Of a DNA stretch of 64,000 nucleotides, positions 1-7,593 are shown in pieces. Location: contig NZ_LT574838.1 in assembly GCF_900086725.1 (NCBI RefSeq), forward strand, positions 1,189,617 through 1,253,616, given 5' to 3'. How positions within the stretch are numbered: the first letter of the stretch is position 1; each line of letters opens with the position of its first letter. The stretch comes from Bariatricus massiliensis (GTDB lineage: Bacteria; Bacillota; Clostridia; Lachnospirales; Lachnospiraceae). The translations under genes were made by a program, and so were the position numbers. Below the pieces are notes generated by a model. It had not been told where the DNA came from. It did no database searches and was given only the letters and a program-made list of their open reading frames with translations.

Positions 1-1624
1 TTAAGGCCACCGCCGCTTCGTGTATTTCTACCGCTGTGCTGTCCTTATTACCCGCCACATCCTGTGCCGTCTTGATTGCAGCCTCCATTAATTTCTTATC
101 TTTTCCTTCCAGCTTTTGGGCAAGCTCTTGGGCTTGCTTAATAAACTCTTTTAAATCCTTTATCCCATATCGATTCACTTTATCTGCGAATTTTTCTTTT
201 TCTTTCTGTATCTTTTCAGCTACCTTATAGCATTCTGAATTCGTGCGTTCCTCCTTCAGACTCTCCGAAAAACTATCCAGCACTGTGCGGAATTCTTCCT
301 TTGTCTCCTTGGAATACTGTCCGATTTCATCACCTGTCTGGGCATTTCCCAGAAGATCTTCTGCTTCACTGTATGTATTCAGCATCAGAACGCGTCCGCG
401 GTCATAGCTGTCCACCGCCACCTCTGCGATTGCTGTGTTGGCATCTGAACCTTCCAGCGCCTTGATACATAAATACCTTGCCTGCCTGTAATCTACCGAA
501 ATCTCAGTGATGCTTGAGGCACGGAACTCTGCCACCAACTCCATCGCATCCAGTGTGTTCCCTGCATACAGTTCACCCTTCGTGATTCTGCCGCTTCCCA
601 TATCCTGTCTAGGCGTAATCTTTATCTTGTCCAGCATAAATGAATACCCTAAATCAATGGTAAGCTCATGCGGATGCTCCGTGTTTTCTGGCGTCCACTG
701 AGAATGCCATATGGTAGACAAATCTCCATCCACAGCCTTTGCCGCCTCATAACCGTCATTCTCTGTATTTGCTGTGGCTGTCATCGTAGTATGGGGAATC
801 CCTCCTATCAAGGCTTCCTCCTCTGCCTTGTTACTTGCCAGCAGTCCATCTATGGCATTTTTCGCCGCCTCAAGCGCCATCCATACCGCATCTCCGTCAC
901 CTGATCCAGTGAGAGCTTCCAGATTGTTTTTCGCTTCCTTTAAAATATCTACCGCTTCCGTCGTGAACTGATGCTCTCCACTTCCCACATCCGCAGAGGC
1001 ATACTCCAGAAGCCGTTTCACCCTTTCTAATGTTCCATCGATTTCCTCGTCATAGCTTCCTTCTTCCTGACTTGCCAAACCGAATTTAAGCTCTGAGGCA
1101 GACGCACTGTAAGTATCATTGTAATTGCTGTCTACCTTCTCGCGGGCTACGAACCTTACAAGCGCTGCAGATGTGGCTTTGAACTTGGCCTCCGCCGTCT
1201 TTGCGCGCTCCCATGTTCCTTCCGTGACTTTCTGAAGATTCTCCTCATTATTGTCCGGGCTTATCCACACTTCATAGGATGTGATAAACTGAAGTCCGGC
1301 GGCATCCCTTGCCACATAGACAAGAGAATCTATCGTCTGCGCTTCACTGAATTCCACCTGTATCCAGTGCGGAAATGTAGGCGCATCCGCATCCCACGGG
1401 GTATGCCAGCAGTTATTGCGGTCATCCTCAATTCCATCCACTACTTTCTCTGGCCCATAGCCCTCAGCAAATGAACTGGCCGTAACCTCTTTTACAAGCT
1501 CATTGCTCACGTATGCCTTTTCCGGCTCATCCGCAGCCTTTACATCTGGTATCGGCTGGGGCACAACGCCCAAAAGCATGGCTGCAGTAAGCGCCAGTAC
1601 GCCGATTTTCTTAATTCCTTTCAT
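1..1624 (-). CDS. Secreted F5/8C (discoidin/CBM32-like) domain protein, partial
   Basis: The frame is open from an ATG at 1622-1624 to the left edge without a stop, so the C-terminus lies outside the window. A good ribosome binding site (GGAGGAAAGT) precedes the ATG. Residues 1-31 form a signal peptide: KKIGVLALTAAMLLGVV, then a cleavage-like KAADE. Two F5/8 type C-like carbohydrate-binding modules are visible, around residues 40-170 (with CWHTPW near residue 73) and 280-390 (with TIWHSQW near residue 303). A Lys/Glu-rich helical region that may be FIVAR-like follows. The family binds sugars on extracellular glycans, and any catalytic domain would be outside the window. The upstream direct-repeat element at 1715-1740 links it to the nearby AraC-type regulon. 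Export and sugar binding are well supported; the substrate is unknown. Confidence 0.8.
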   Translation of the reverse strand, partial: MKGIKKIGVLALTAAMLLGVVPQPIPDVKAADEPEKAYVSNELVKEVTASSFAEGYGPEKVVDGIEDDRNNCWHTPWDADAPTFPHWIQVEFSEAQTIDSLVYVARDAAGLQFITSYEVWISPDNNEENLQKVTEGTWERAKTAEAKFKATSAALVRFVAREKVDSNYNDTYSASASELKFGLASQEEGSYDEEIDGTLERVKRLLEYASADVGSGEHQFTTEAVDILKEAKNNLEALTGSGDGDAVWMALEAAKNAIDGLLASNKAEEEALIGGIPHTTMTATANTENDGYEAAKAVDGDLSTIWHSQWTPENTEHPHELTIDLGYSFMLDKIKITPRQDMGSGRITKGELYAGNTLDAMELVAEFRASSITEISVDYRQARYLCIKALEGSDANTAIAEVAVDSYDRGRVLMLNTYSEAEDLLGNAQTGDEIGQYSKETKEEFRTVLDSFSESLKEERTNSECYKVAEKIQKEKEKFADKVNRYGIKDLKEFIKQAQELAQKLEGKDKKLMEAAIKTAQDVAGNKDSTAVEIHEAAVAL

Positions 1625-1714
1625 ACTTTCCTCCTTCATGAAACACTCATTATGCTGCTATATTCCTCCTAACCAGATTGTAACTTTGGCCGACTGTTTT
1701 GACATTATACAAAT

Positions 1715-1740
1715 TTGCCTTTCTATTTATAAATATTGCT
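1715..1740 (-). promoter_or_regulatory. AraC-type direct-repeat site, copy A, with promoter
   Basis: On the plus strand TTGCC (1715-1719) and TTGCT (1736-1740) lie 21 bp apart around an ATTTA core. In gene sense this is AGCAA...AGGCAA followed closely by GTATAATG, a -10-like box. Three other operon fronts in this window have the same arrangement (5635-5660, 13157-13182, 17195-17220). Binding by the regulator at 5718-6563 is inferred. Confidence 0.6.
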
Positions 1741-1770
1741 TCATTTTTTTGTGTGCTTTTAACAAAGGAA

Positions 1771-1802
1771 AACCGGATGCGTAGATTTCGCGCATCCGGT
1801 TT
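1771..1802 (-). terminator. Intrinsic terminator after the cupin-like gene
   Basis: An 11-bp hairpin: AACCGGATGCG at 1771-1781 pairs with the strand at 1791-1802. In the minus direction it is followed by TTTTCCTTTGTT. It ends the 5552 to 1830 operon. Confidence 0.75.
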
Positions 1803-1829
1803 TAAAAGGAGTCTGTCCCCAATGGACAA

Positions 1830-2240
1830 TTAAATCATCACTGATTTGGCTGTATCATATTCATAAAATACTGATTCCACTTCACGGTTCTCTGTAATCT
1901 TGACCGACGCTTCTGGGGTCAGCGTTAGCACCTGATGCCAGATTCCTTTCTTCAGACAGATTGGCTTATCCAGTACAAAGGCCCGGTATTCCTCAGGCGT
2001 ATCATGCCCTGCCACAAGAAGAACCGTGATTCCTTCCAGCGGTTCAAAGGACTCTTTGGAGAAAGGATGATTTTCAATCCGCCGGATTTCTTTGTTCTGG
2101 TAGCGGAACACTGCCACCCGCCACCCCCCTTTCTCCTCCGTGTCAACAATAACAAAATCTTCCCTGCACTTTACTGGGAACTCCAGCACTGTGCCGAAGG
2201 GGGCAAATGCTTCACTTGTCACACTTTCCAATTGCCTCAT
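1830..2240 (-). CDS. Small cupin-like protein, ureidoglycolate lyase (AllA)-like fold
   Basis: This encodes 136 residues. ATG at 2240 is chosen because AAAGGTGG lies 7 nt upstream; a TTG two codons earlier has no such spacing. The order of motifs (FAPFGTVLEF near the start, HPFSKESFEPLEG, a KGIWHQVL strand) resembles the ureidoglycolate lyase cupin family (PF04115-like). Members of that fold also act on other small acids, so the substrate cannot be named. It lies 27 bp downstream of the DUF5107/TPR gene and ends at the terminator at 1771-1802, so the two are probably co-transcribed. A sugar-acid or sugar-processing job is inferred from context only. Confidence 0.65.
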   Translation of the reverse strand: MRQLESVTSEAFAPFGTVLEFPVKCREDFVIVDTEEKGGWRVAVFRYQNKEIRRIENHPFSKESFEPLEGITVLLVAGHDTPEEYRAFVLDKPICLKKGIWHQVLTLTPEASVKITENREVESVFYEYDTAKSVMI

Positions 2241-2267
2241 AATCAACCACCTTTCCTCATATCGCTG

Positions 2268-5200
2268 TTATTCCGCCAGTTTCAGATAAATCCGACAGTT
2301 CTGATGATTATAATCATACTTCAGTGCTTCTTTGAACCAACGAGCGGCTTCCGCCTTATCTCCAAGTCCCAATCTGGCAAGTCCCATCAAATAATAGCAG
2401 TGAGCTTTGTTCTTCTTATTTAAGTCATCCTCAAATATGAGGAAATCCGGTAAAGAAACTGCAAAGTAATCAATTTTCATCTCATCCCGAAGATGCTGCT
2501 CTCCGTAGTCCAGAAGCTTATAGAAACAGGCATAGGCCTCCTTCTTCTCACCAAGCTCCTCTTTTGCAAGCCCTTTGTAGAGAATCATATCCGCCGGCTG
2601 ATCATAGTAATACATCATCCCTGCCGGTTCATTTTCACCAAGCTGCGCCACACGGAACGCCTTCTCCGCCTCTTCGTTTTGACCGAGGGCCTTCTTCGCT
2701 ATGCCGAGGTAGTAATACAGATTGTTATCCTTTGTACCTTCCAGACGTCCTTCGCCCAGATTCTCCGGATATACAAGTGCTTTTTCCAACAGGTCAAGGG
2801 CCTCCTTTGCATCCCCTTTCTTGAGTTGCTCCTTAGCCATTTCGGTAAGCGCTACCTTATACTGAGTCGTAATCTTACCCTCTGCACCTTCCCATGGCCG
2901 GAAAGTATGGGACATAATCACTTCATAAGCCTTCTCATGTCTTCCGAGCAGATTATAAAGTGTCACATACTCTATCATTACATCATCCCGCTCAAGTGGA
3001 AGCTGCGGATGGTTCTCATAATTTTCCAGACGGGTGGCAAAATCCACGTCCAGCTTCTTATAGAGCTGGTCCAGCTCAAGAAATACCCTTGCGTCCGTCT
3101 CATCAAGTGCAAAAGCTTTCTCCATCTCCCGCCTTGCGCCTTCAATGTTTCCCTGCTTATTGTAATAGGCAAGTGCCAGATTCCTGTGCACGGTAGGATA
3201 ACTGCCATCCAGTTCAATAGACTTCTCCCAGAGCAGTGCCGCCCGTTCAAACTGCAGCTTATCATAGCAAAGGTTGCCCAGATAATAATACGCCTTTGCC
3301 CCCTGACTAAAATGCTCCATAGCCCCTTCCAGAACAGCAATATCTTCCAATTTATTTGGGAAACAATACAAAGGAGAACAGGCATTGGCATTAGCATACT
3401 CTGTCTGCGCCTTCTCCGCATATCCCATCTTCTGTAAATAATGCGCTTTGTAGTAAGCCAGCATAGGAGCTTCTTTCGTGCACTGGTTAAGAATCTCAAC
3501 CGCCTCCTCGAAACATCCTGCTTCTGCATAATCTCTCGCAGTCTGAAGATAGTTTTCATGAAAATCACGCATCAGTGCATTCATTTCCTCCAAAATATTC
3601 TCTTTATCCTCTCCGGAAAGCTGTGCCAGTTCAAATCTGGAAAGATAATCAAAACCATCCACTTTAAGGTTGTCCAAAGCCTGTGCTTTTGCCTCCTCAA
3701 TTCTTCCCAGCTTACGCAGAATTACTACTTTTGCTCCTCTAGCCTTAATATTATGAGCATTTTTCACCAGCCCTTTTTCTACAAACTCCAGAGCCTCTGT
3801 GTAATTTCCCCGGAGCATCTCAATGGCTGCCAGATAGTAAAAGGACATTTCCTGCTGTTCATTGCTCCATGTGGCTTTATAAAATGCGTCAAATGCCTCA
3901 TCGTTCTTGCTCTGGTAAAATAGTGCAACTCCCAAAAGATAGTATGCTTCACTGTCATATGGGTTCGGATTCTTCCGTGTAAGCCGCTCAATGGCCTTTC
4001 TAAAATGCCTCTCAGCCTCTGCAAAGCATCCCCTTCTAAAGAGCAGAAGGCCATAAGCATTGTTAATCCGGATGTCACCTTCATCTCTCTTTAATCCTTC
4101 CAGATAGTAAGAATCCGGTAAATATGTGGCGTGACGATACTGCTCGATGTGCTGTCCTGTCAAGAACAGTTCTTCATTTGTCATAATCTCTTCCGGGTCT
4201 TTAGCCGCCTGTGCCGGTTTTGCCAACTCCGGAATTCCCTCTTCCTTCGCCTGATAAGCAACCAGAAGCTTGTCTCCTGAGCAGACCTCCACTTTGACAT
4301 CACTTGCTTTTGCCCCGGAAATCTCGATGCTCTTCTCGTAAATATCGCAGGGGGACAGAACCGCTTCTTCCTCAGACACAAGCTGACCTTTGTGGTATAC
4401 GCTGACCTTAGCATCCTCGTAACGGCCCGTGGCATAAACAGTCACCTGTGTCTTTCCATCTGCCACTTCCACACCGAGCACAGCATTGATGGTAGCATTT
4501 TTTACGGAGCCCACCTTTTTGTAAGGCATGAAATATTGCCGGAATGTCTTTTCCTCAAAAGGCTTCAGCCATGTGAAGTCCGGCTGGTTATCTGTATACA
4601 CTCCTGTCATTAACTCTATGTACGGACCGTCCTCATCGGTCAGGTTTCTGTCCCACGCCTGTCCGAACTCTCCGCATCCCCAGGTCCATTGTTTCTTCCC
4701 CGGCGAAATGTGGTGGTCCGCCACATGAAGGATTCCTGCCTCCTGACGGTAATCATAGCCGCCTACAAAATCATAGTCTGATTTCTCCGCCATGTAGGAA
4801 GTTGGCACTGGAATATTTTTATACCGAGAAATATCCACGCCTTCACTATAATCATGTTTATAGTAAACACCCTTAGCGATAGGAAAACGAGAAACGTCTC
4901 TTTTCCCGTGGTCCATCACGGAATGTACATCCGGCGGGAATATGGACTGCGTATAATCATTGACCGGAACCGCCGGGTTAGCCCACCAAAGAAAAGTCTG
5001 GGGCATAGCAGTACGGTTATAGAGCTGTCCCCTGATTTCTATATAGGCCTTATCCGGATATAGGGTAAATCCCGCAATTCCCTTCGTTCCATACATCTGA
5101 TCCACATCGTTGACCAGCAATGTCTTACTGCCGCCTTCATTTTCCTGAATCAAATAGTCTACCGGCATGTAGGTAGTCGGGCGGTGATGCTGGGGCCAAT

Positions 5201-5552
5201 TGAACTCAATTCCCCCTGATATCCATGGCCCTACAAGTCCTACCAGCGCCGGTTTGATTACATGATTGTAGTAGACAAAATCATATCCATTGGTCTTATC
5301 GTAAGCTCTCTGGATTCTCCCCCCAAGTTCCGGCAGAACCATGACCTTCAAGTACTCATTTTCAAGATAGACCACACGGTAAGTCTTATCCTTCTTTTCG
5401 TGACTAATCTTCTCAATAGTAGGATAGGGATATACCTTGCCACTGCTGCCCTGATACACTCGTTTTTCCAAAAACATCGGATTTTTATCCGGTTCCCCCA
5501 CCTCATAAGTAGGGATGACAACATTTTCTTCCCAGATTTTTACCTCGTTCAT
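2268..5552 (-). CDS. DUF5107 domain and tetratricopeptide repeat protein
   Basis: This encodes 1094 residues with no signal peptide, so it is probably cytoplasmic. Residues ~1-330 match the DUF5107 type seen beside glycan genes: LPELGGRIQRAYDK and GGIEFNWPQHH resemble the sugar-mutarotase beta-sandwich, with conserved His/Trp residues. A short beta region follows, then from about residue 470 to the end there are many 34-residue TPR units (YLLGVALFYQSKNDEAF, YYLGNLCYDKLQFERAA, YYLGIAKKALGQNEEAEKAF). An aldose-epimerase-like or glycoside-processing role is suggested by the fold, while the catalytic activity of the family is not established to my knowledge. It heads an operon with the small cupin-like gene and is divergent from the AraC regulator gene at 5718. 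The shared site at 5635-5660 lies in the promoter region. Confidence 0.8.
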   Translation of the reverse strand: MNEVKIWEENVVIPTYEVGEPDKNPMFLEKRVYQGSSGKVYPYPTIEKISHEKKDKTYRVVYLENEYLKVMVLPELGGRIQRAYDKTNGYDFVYYNHVIKPALVGLVGPWISGGIEFNWPQHHRPTTYMPVDYLIQENEGGSKTLLVNDVDQMYGTKGIAGFTLYPDKAYIEIRGQLYNRTAMPQTFLWWANPAVPVNDYTQSIFPPDVHSVMDHGKRDVSRFPIAKGVYYKHDYSEGVDISRYKNIPVPTSYMAEKSDYDFVGGYDYRQEAGILHVADHHISPGKKQWTWGCGEFGQAWDRNLTDEDGPYIELMTGVYTDNQPDFTWLKPFEEKTFRQYFMPYKKVGSVKNATINAVLGVEVADGKTQVTVYATGRYEDAKVSVYHKGQLVSEEEAVLSPCDIYEKSIEISGAKASDVKVEVCSGDKLLVAYQAKEEGIPELAKPAQAAKDPEEIMTNEELFLTGQHIEQYRHATYLPDSYYLEGLKRDEGDIRINNAYGLLLFRRGCFAEAERHFRKAIERLTRKNPNPYDSEAYYLLGVALFYQSKNDEAFDAFYKATWSNEQQEMSFYYLAAIEMLRGNYTEALEFVEKGLVKNAHNIKARGAKVVILRKLGRIEEAKAQALDNLKVDGFDYLSRFELAQLSGEDKENILEEMNALMRDFHENYLQTARDYAEAGCFEEAVEILNQCTKEAPMLAYYKAHYLQKMGYAEKAQTEYANANACSPLYCFPNKLEDIAVLEGAMEHFSQGAKAYYYLGNLCYDKLQFERAALLWEKSIELDGSYPTVHRNLALAYYNKQGNIEGARREMEKAFALDETDARVFLELDQLYKKLDVDFATRLENYENHPQLPLERDDVMIEYVTLYNLLGRHEKAYEVIMSHTFRPWEGAEGKITTQYKVALTEMAKEQLKKGDAKEALDLLEKALVYPENLGEGRLEGTKDNNLYYYLGIAKKALGQNEEAEKAFRVAQLGENEPAGMMYYYDQPADMILYKGLAKEELGEKKEAYACFYKLLDYGEQHLRDEMKIDYFAVSLPDFLIFEDDLNKKNKAHCYYLMGLARLGLGDKAEAARWFKEALKYDYNHQNCRIYLKLAE

Positions 5553-5634
5553 CCTTATCTCCTTTGCTTCTATTATTCATTTAATAATTTAACCATATTA
5601 TATCTGGCTACTTTCACAGAATCATTACTTTTTC

Positions 5635-5660
5635 TTGCCTATGGATTTAAATAAATTGCT
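5635..5660 (-). promoter_or_regulatory. AraC-type direct-repeat site, copy B
   Basis: TTGCC (5635-5639) and TTGCT (5656-5660) lie 21 bp apart around ATTTA on the plus strand. In minus sense the second repeat is followed by GTAATGAT, a -10-like box. It sits between the divergent DUF5107 operon and the araC-type gene, so it may serve both. Confidence 0.6.
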
Positions 5661-5717
5661 CTTTTCAATCAACTGTTTTTCCTATATAATTACAGTATAA
5701 AATGAAGGAGGGTCGTT

Positions 5718-6563
5718 ATGCGTTCTCAAGAATTAAAGATATCTCCCCAATCGGATTATTATGTTTATGTCCCCAGCGCACTGGCAAAGAAGCTCTATCT
5801 TTATCCTGTATCAGTTGGGTATTTTATCTATGAACCGGACTATTTTATCAGCCGAAATAACTTTGACAGTTTCCTTATCATGCATATAGCAAAGGGTACT
5901 TGTCATATTAATACCGAAGGCAAAAATTATAAAGCGAACGCTGGGCAGTTTGTATTGCTGGACTGCTATATTCCCCACAAGTACGGAAGTCCTGATGCTT
6001 GGGAGGCCATCTGGATACATTTTGACGGCCCGCTGGCGCGGGAGTATTTTAAAGAAATCACAGGAAACTACGGACATGTAATTAGCCCCAACAACCCTAC
6101 CGCACTCAGCCACTCCATGGGCAAGATATATGACTCTTTCCATAATGCCCTGCCCATTAACGAATCCAAGCTTTCTGGCTACCTTACCAACGTGCTCGAC
6201 GGCTTCTTAAGCGCACCGGAAAATAAAAAGTCCTTCCTACACACCGTCACTATCGCCGACAGCGTGGCTTATATCAACGAGCATTTTCATGAACCGATTT
6301 CTCTGGATGAGCTGGCAGCAAAGGCGGGGCTGAGCCAGTTTCATTTTACAAGAATTTTCACAAAAGAGACGGGGTTCACCCCCCATCAGTATTTAATCAA
6401 TACGAGAATCTCCGCCGCACGTTTTATGCTGAAATCTTCTGAGACATCGGTAAAAGATATCGCCTTCAGCACCGGCTTCAACAGCGAGAGCAGCTTCTGC
6501 TCTACCTTTAAAAAATGGGAGAAGAAGACGCCGAGCCAGTATAGGGATGAGATTTTAGGTTAA
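5718..6563 (+). CDS. AraC/XylS family transcriptional regulator
   Basis: This encodes 281 residues, starting at an ATG 6 nt after GGAGGGTCGTT. Residues ~20-150 form an AraC-type cupin sensor domain (GTCHINTEGKNYKANAGQ). Residues ~180-280 contain two helix-turn-helix motifs: ISLDELAAKAGLSQFHFTRIF and VKDIAFSTGFNSESSFCSTF. The ending KKTPSQYRDE is typical for the family. Proteins of this type sense sugars and usually activate nearby catabolic genes. The repeated 26-bp element before four operons in the first 17 kb is the likely target. The inducer is unknown; arabinose or a related sugar is inferred from the arabinose-type transporter. Confidence 0.9.
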   Translation: MRSQELKISPQSDYYVYVPSALAKKLYLYPVSVGYFIYEPDYFISRNNFDSFLIMHIAKGTCHINTEGKNYKANAGQFVLLDCYIPHKYGSPDAWEAIWIHFDGPLAREYFKEITGNYGHVISPNNPTALSHSMGKIYDSFHNALPINESKLSGYLTNVLDGFLSAPENKKSFLHTVTIADSVAYINEHFHEPISLDELAAKAGLSQFHFTRIFTKETGFTPHQYLINTRISAARFMLKSSETSVKDIAFSTGFNSESSFCSTFKKWEKKTPSQYRDEILG

Positions 6564-6732
6564 ATATTTTACACCTTCCAAAAAAATGAGAGAAAATTTA
6601 CATTCCGCCTTTTTGTACGATTTGGAGCATTCTTCTATCAACACCCCAAATCTCCTTCGGTTCGTTGACACCCCCTCTGACAGATGTTAGTATTTAAATA
6701 CAATCTTTTTTTTACAATCACGGGGGTACGGT

Positions 6733-7004
6733 ATGGGAGAAACAGGTATCAGGCAACAGGTAATTGAAGAGATTCAGGCGCTGGCTCAAAAATATAACGT
6801 CAGCAAGGTCATTTTATTTGGCTCCCGCGCAAGGGGGATTTCAGAAGAACCAGCGATATTGATTTGGCAGTGACGGGTGGTGATTTCGATCGTTTCGCTC
6901 TGGATGTGAATGAGGATACATCGACCCTATTGGAATATGATATTGTGAATTTGGACAGAGATATGCAGCAGGAGCTGCGGGATTCAATAAGAACGGGGGG
7001 ATGA
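6733..7004 (+). pseudogene. MNT-type nucleotidyltransferase, frameshifted relic
   Basis: The reading starts MGETGIRQQVIEEIQ and reaches the GSRARG motif of minimal nucleotidyltransferases (KVILFGSRARG). A one-base loss in the run of G bases near 6836 then breaks the frame. The +1 frame continues correctly with RRTSDIDLAV, which carries the DxD metal-binding motif, and LLEYDIVNLD before TGA at 7002. MNT domains usually pair with HEPN partners in toxin-antitoxin or substrate-binding pairs, and a broken partner follows at 7011. The gene is dead as read. Confidence 0.75.
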
Positions 7005-7010
7005 TAATCT

Positions 7011-7106
7011 ATGAAAAAATATGAAAACTTTTGTGTTTCTCTGGCAAAGATGAAAGAAATCTATAACTACAATGAACCATACGACAACGTTATCCTGACC
7101 GGATAA
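7011..7106 (+). pseudogene. HEPN partner gene, truncated relic
   Basis: This reads MKKYENFCVSLAKMKE, then IYNYNEPYDNVILTG and a stop after 31 residues. The opening resembles HI0074-type HEPN proteins paired with MNT nucleotidyltransferases, which are normally about 130 residues. Everything after the first helix is lost. A similar scrap lies at 13243-13323. Confidence 0.55.
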
Positions 7107-7186
7107 CTGGAGTGTATGAAAATAATTCCATGAGGAGTTGGAAACAGAACTAAGATGCTATCACGCCGATTTTCAAATTTTCCACA

Positions 7187-7294
7187 GCGGTCAGAACGTT
7201 TGAAGCCACAAAGAAATGGTCCATGCCAATCAGGAATTGGGGGCAGGTATATGGTGAACTAAGCATCATGTATGAGGGCAGACTGCCTGAATAA
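7187..7294 (+). pseudogene. IS256-like transposase C-terminal fragment
   Basis: This is an open 36-codon stretch reading AVRTFEATKKWSMP, then IRNWGQVYGELSIM and YEGRLPE before TAA. The pattern of a Trp-rich end with NWG..YGEL and GRL resembles the C-terminal tail of IS256/mutator transposases. No catalytic DDE region is left. Family assignment is by eye only. Confidence 0.4.
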
Positions 7295-7374
7295 GCTAAT
7301 TCAGCCTATTTATCACAGGCGGATTTTCCGCCTGCTTTTGACATGCAACAGTAGTTGCTGTTATATATAAAACA

Positions 7375-7552
7375 AAGACTGATGTGATTTCTGCTCGTCA
7401 GACCAGAGATCTGCCAGTGGGTTGGTATGTACCCACATCCAACTTCCTACAGATTCTACCTCACGATAGACACCCTTGCCTTCGCTATATCCTTCCCACT
7501 ATCAGGCGAATTCCGGACTTGTACGTTTAGAAACGTATGCCGCCGGGCGCAC
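7375..7552 (-). mobile_element. Group II intron 5-prime fragment, probable
   Basis: Read on the minus strand from 7552 it opens with GTGCGCCC, like the GUGYG start of group II introns. It continues through AAGGCAAGGGTGTC and a GTGAGGTAGAATCT stretch, which I recognise from domain I of clostridial introns. No intron-encoded reverse transcriptase and no domain V are visible, so only a 5-prime remnant remains. Between 6564 and 7593 there is otherwise no intact gene. Confidence 0.45.
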
Positions 7553-7560
7553 GTTCCCCA

Positions 7561-7587
7561 AAAATGAGGCCTCTTAGGCCTCATTTT
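7561..7587 (-). terminator. Intrinsic terminator after the GH2-like gene
   Basis: AAAATGAGGCCT at 7561-7572 pairs perfectly with 7576-7587 across a 3-nt loop, with A/T runs on both sides. It lies 7 bp after the end of the 1827-residue gene. Confidence 0.8.
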
Positions 7588-7593
7588 TTATCC

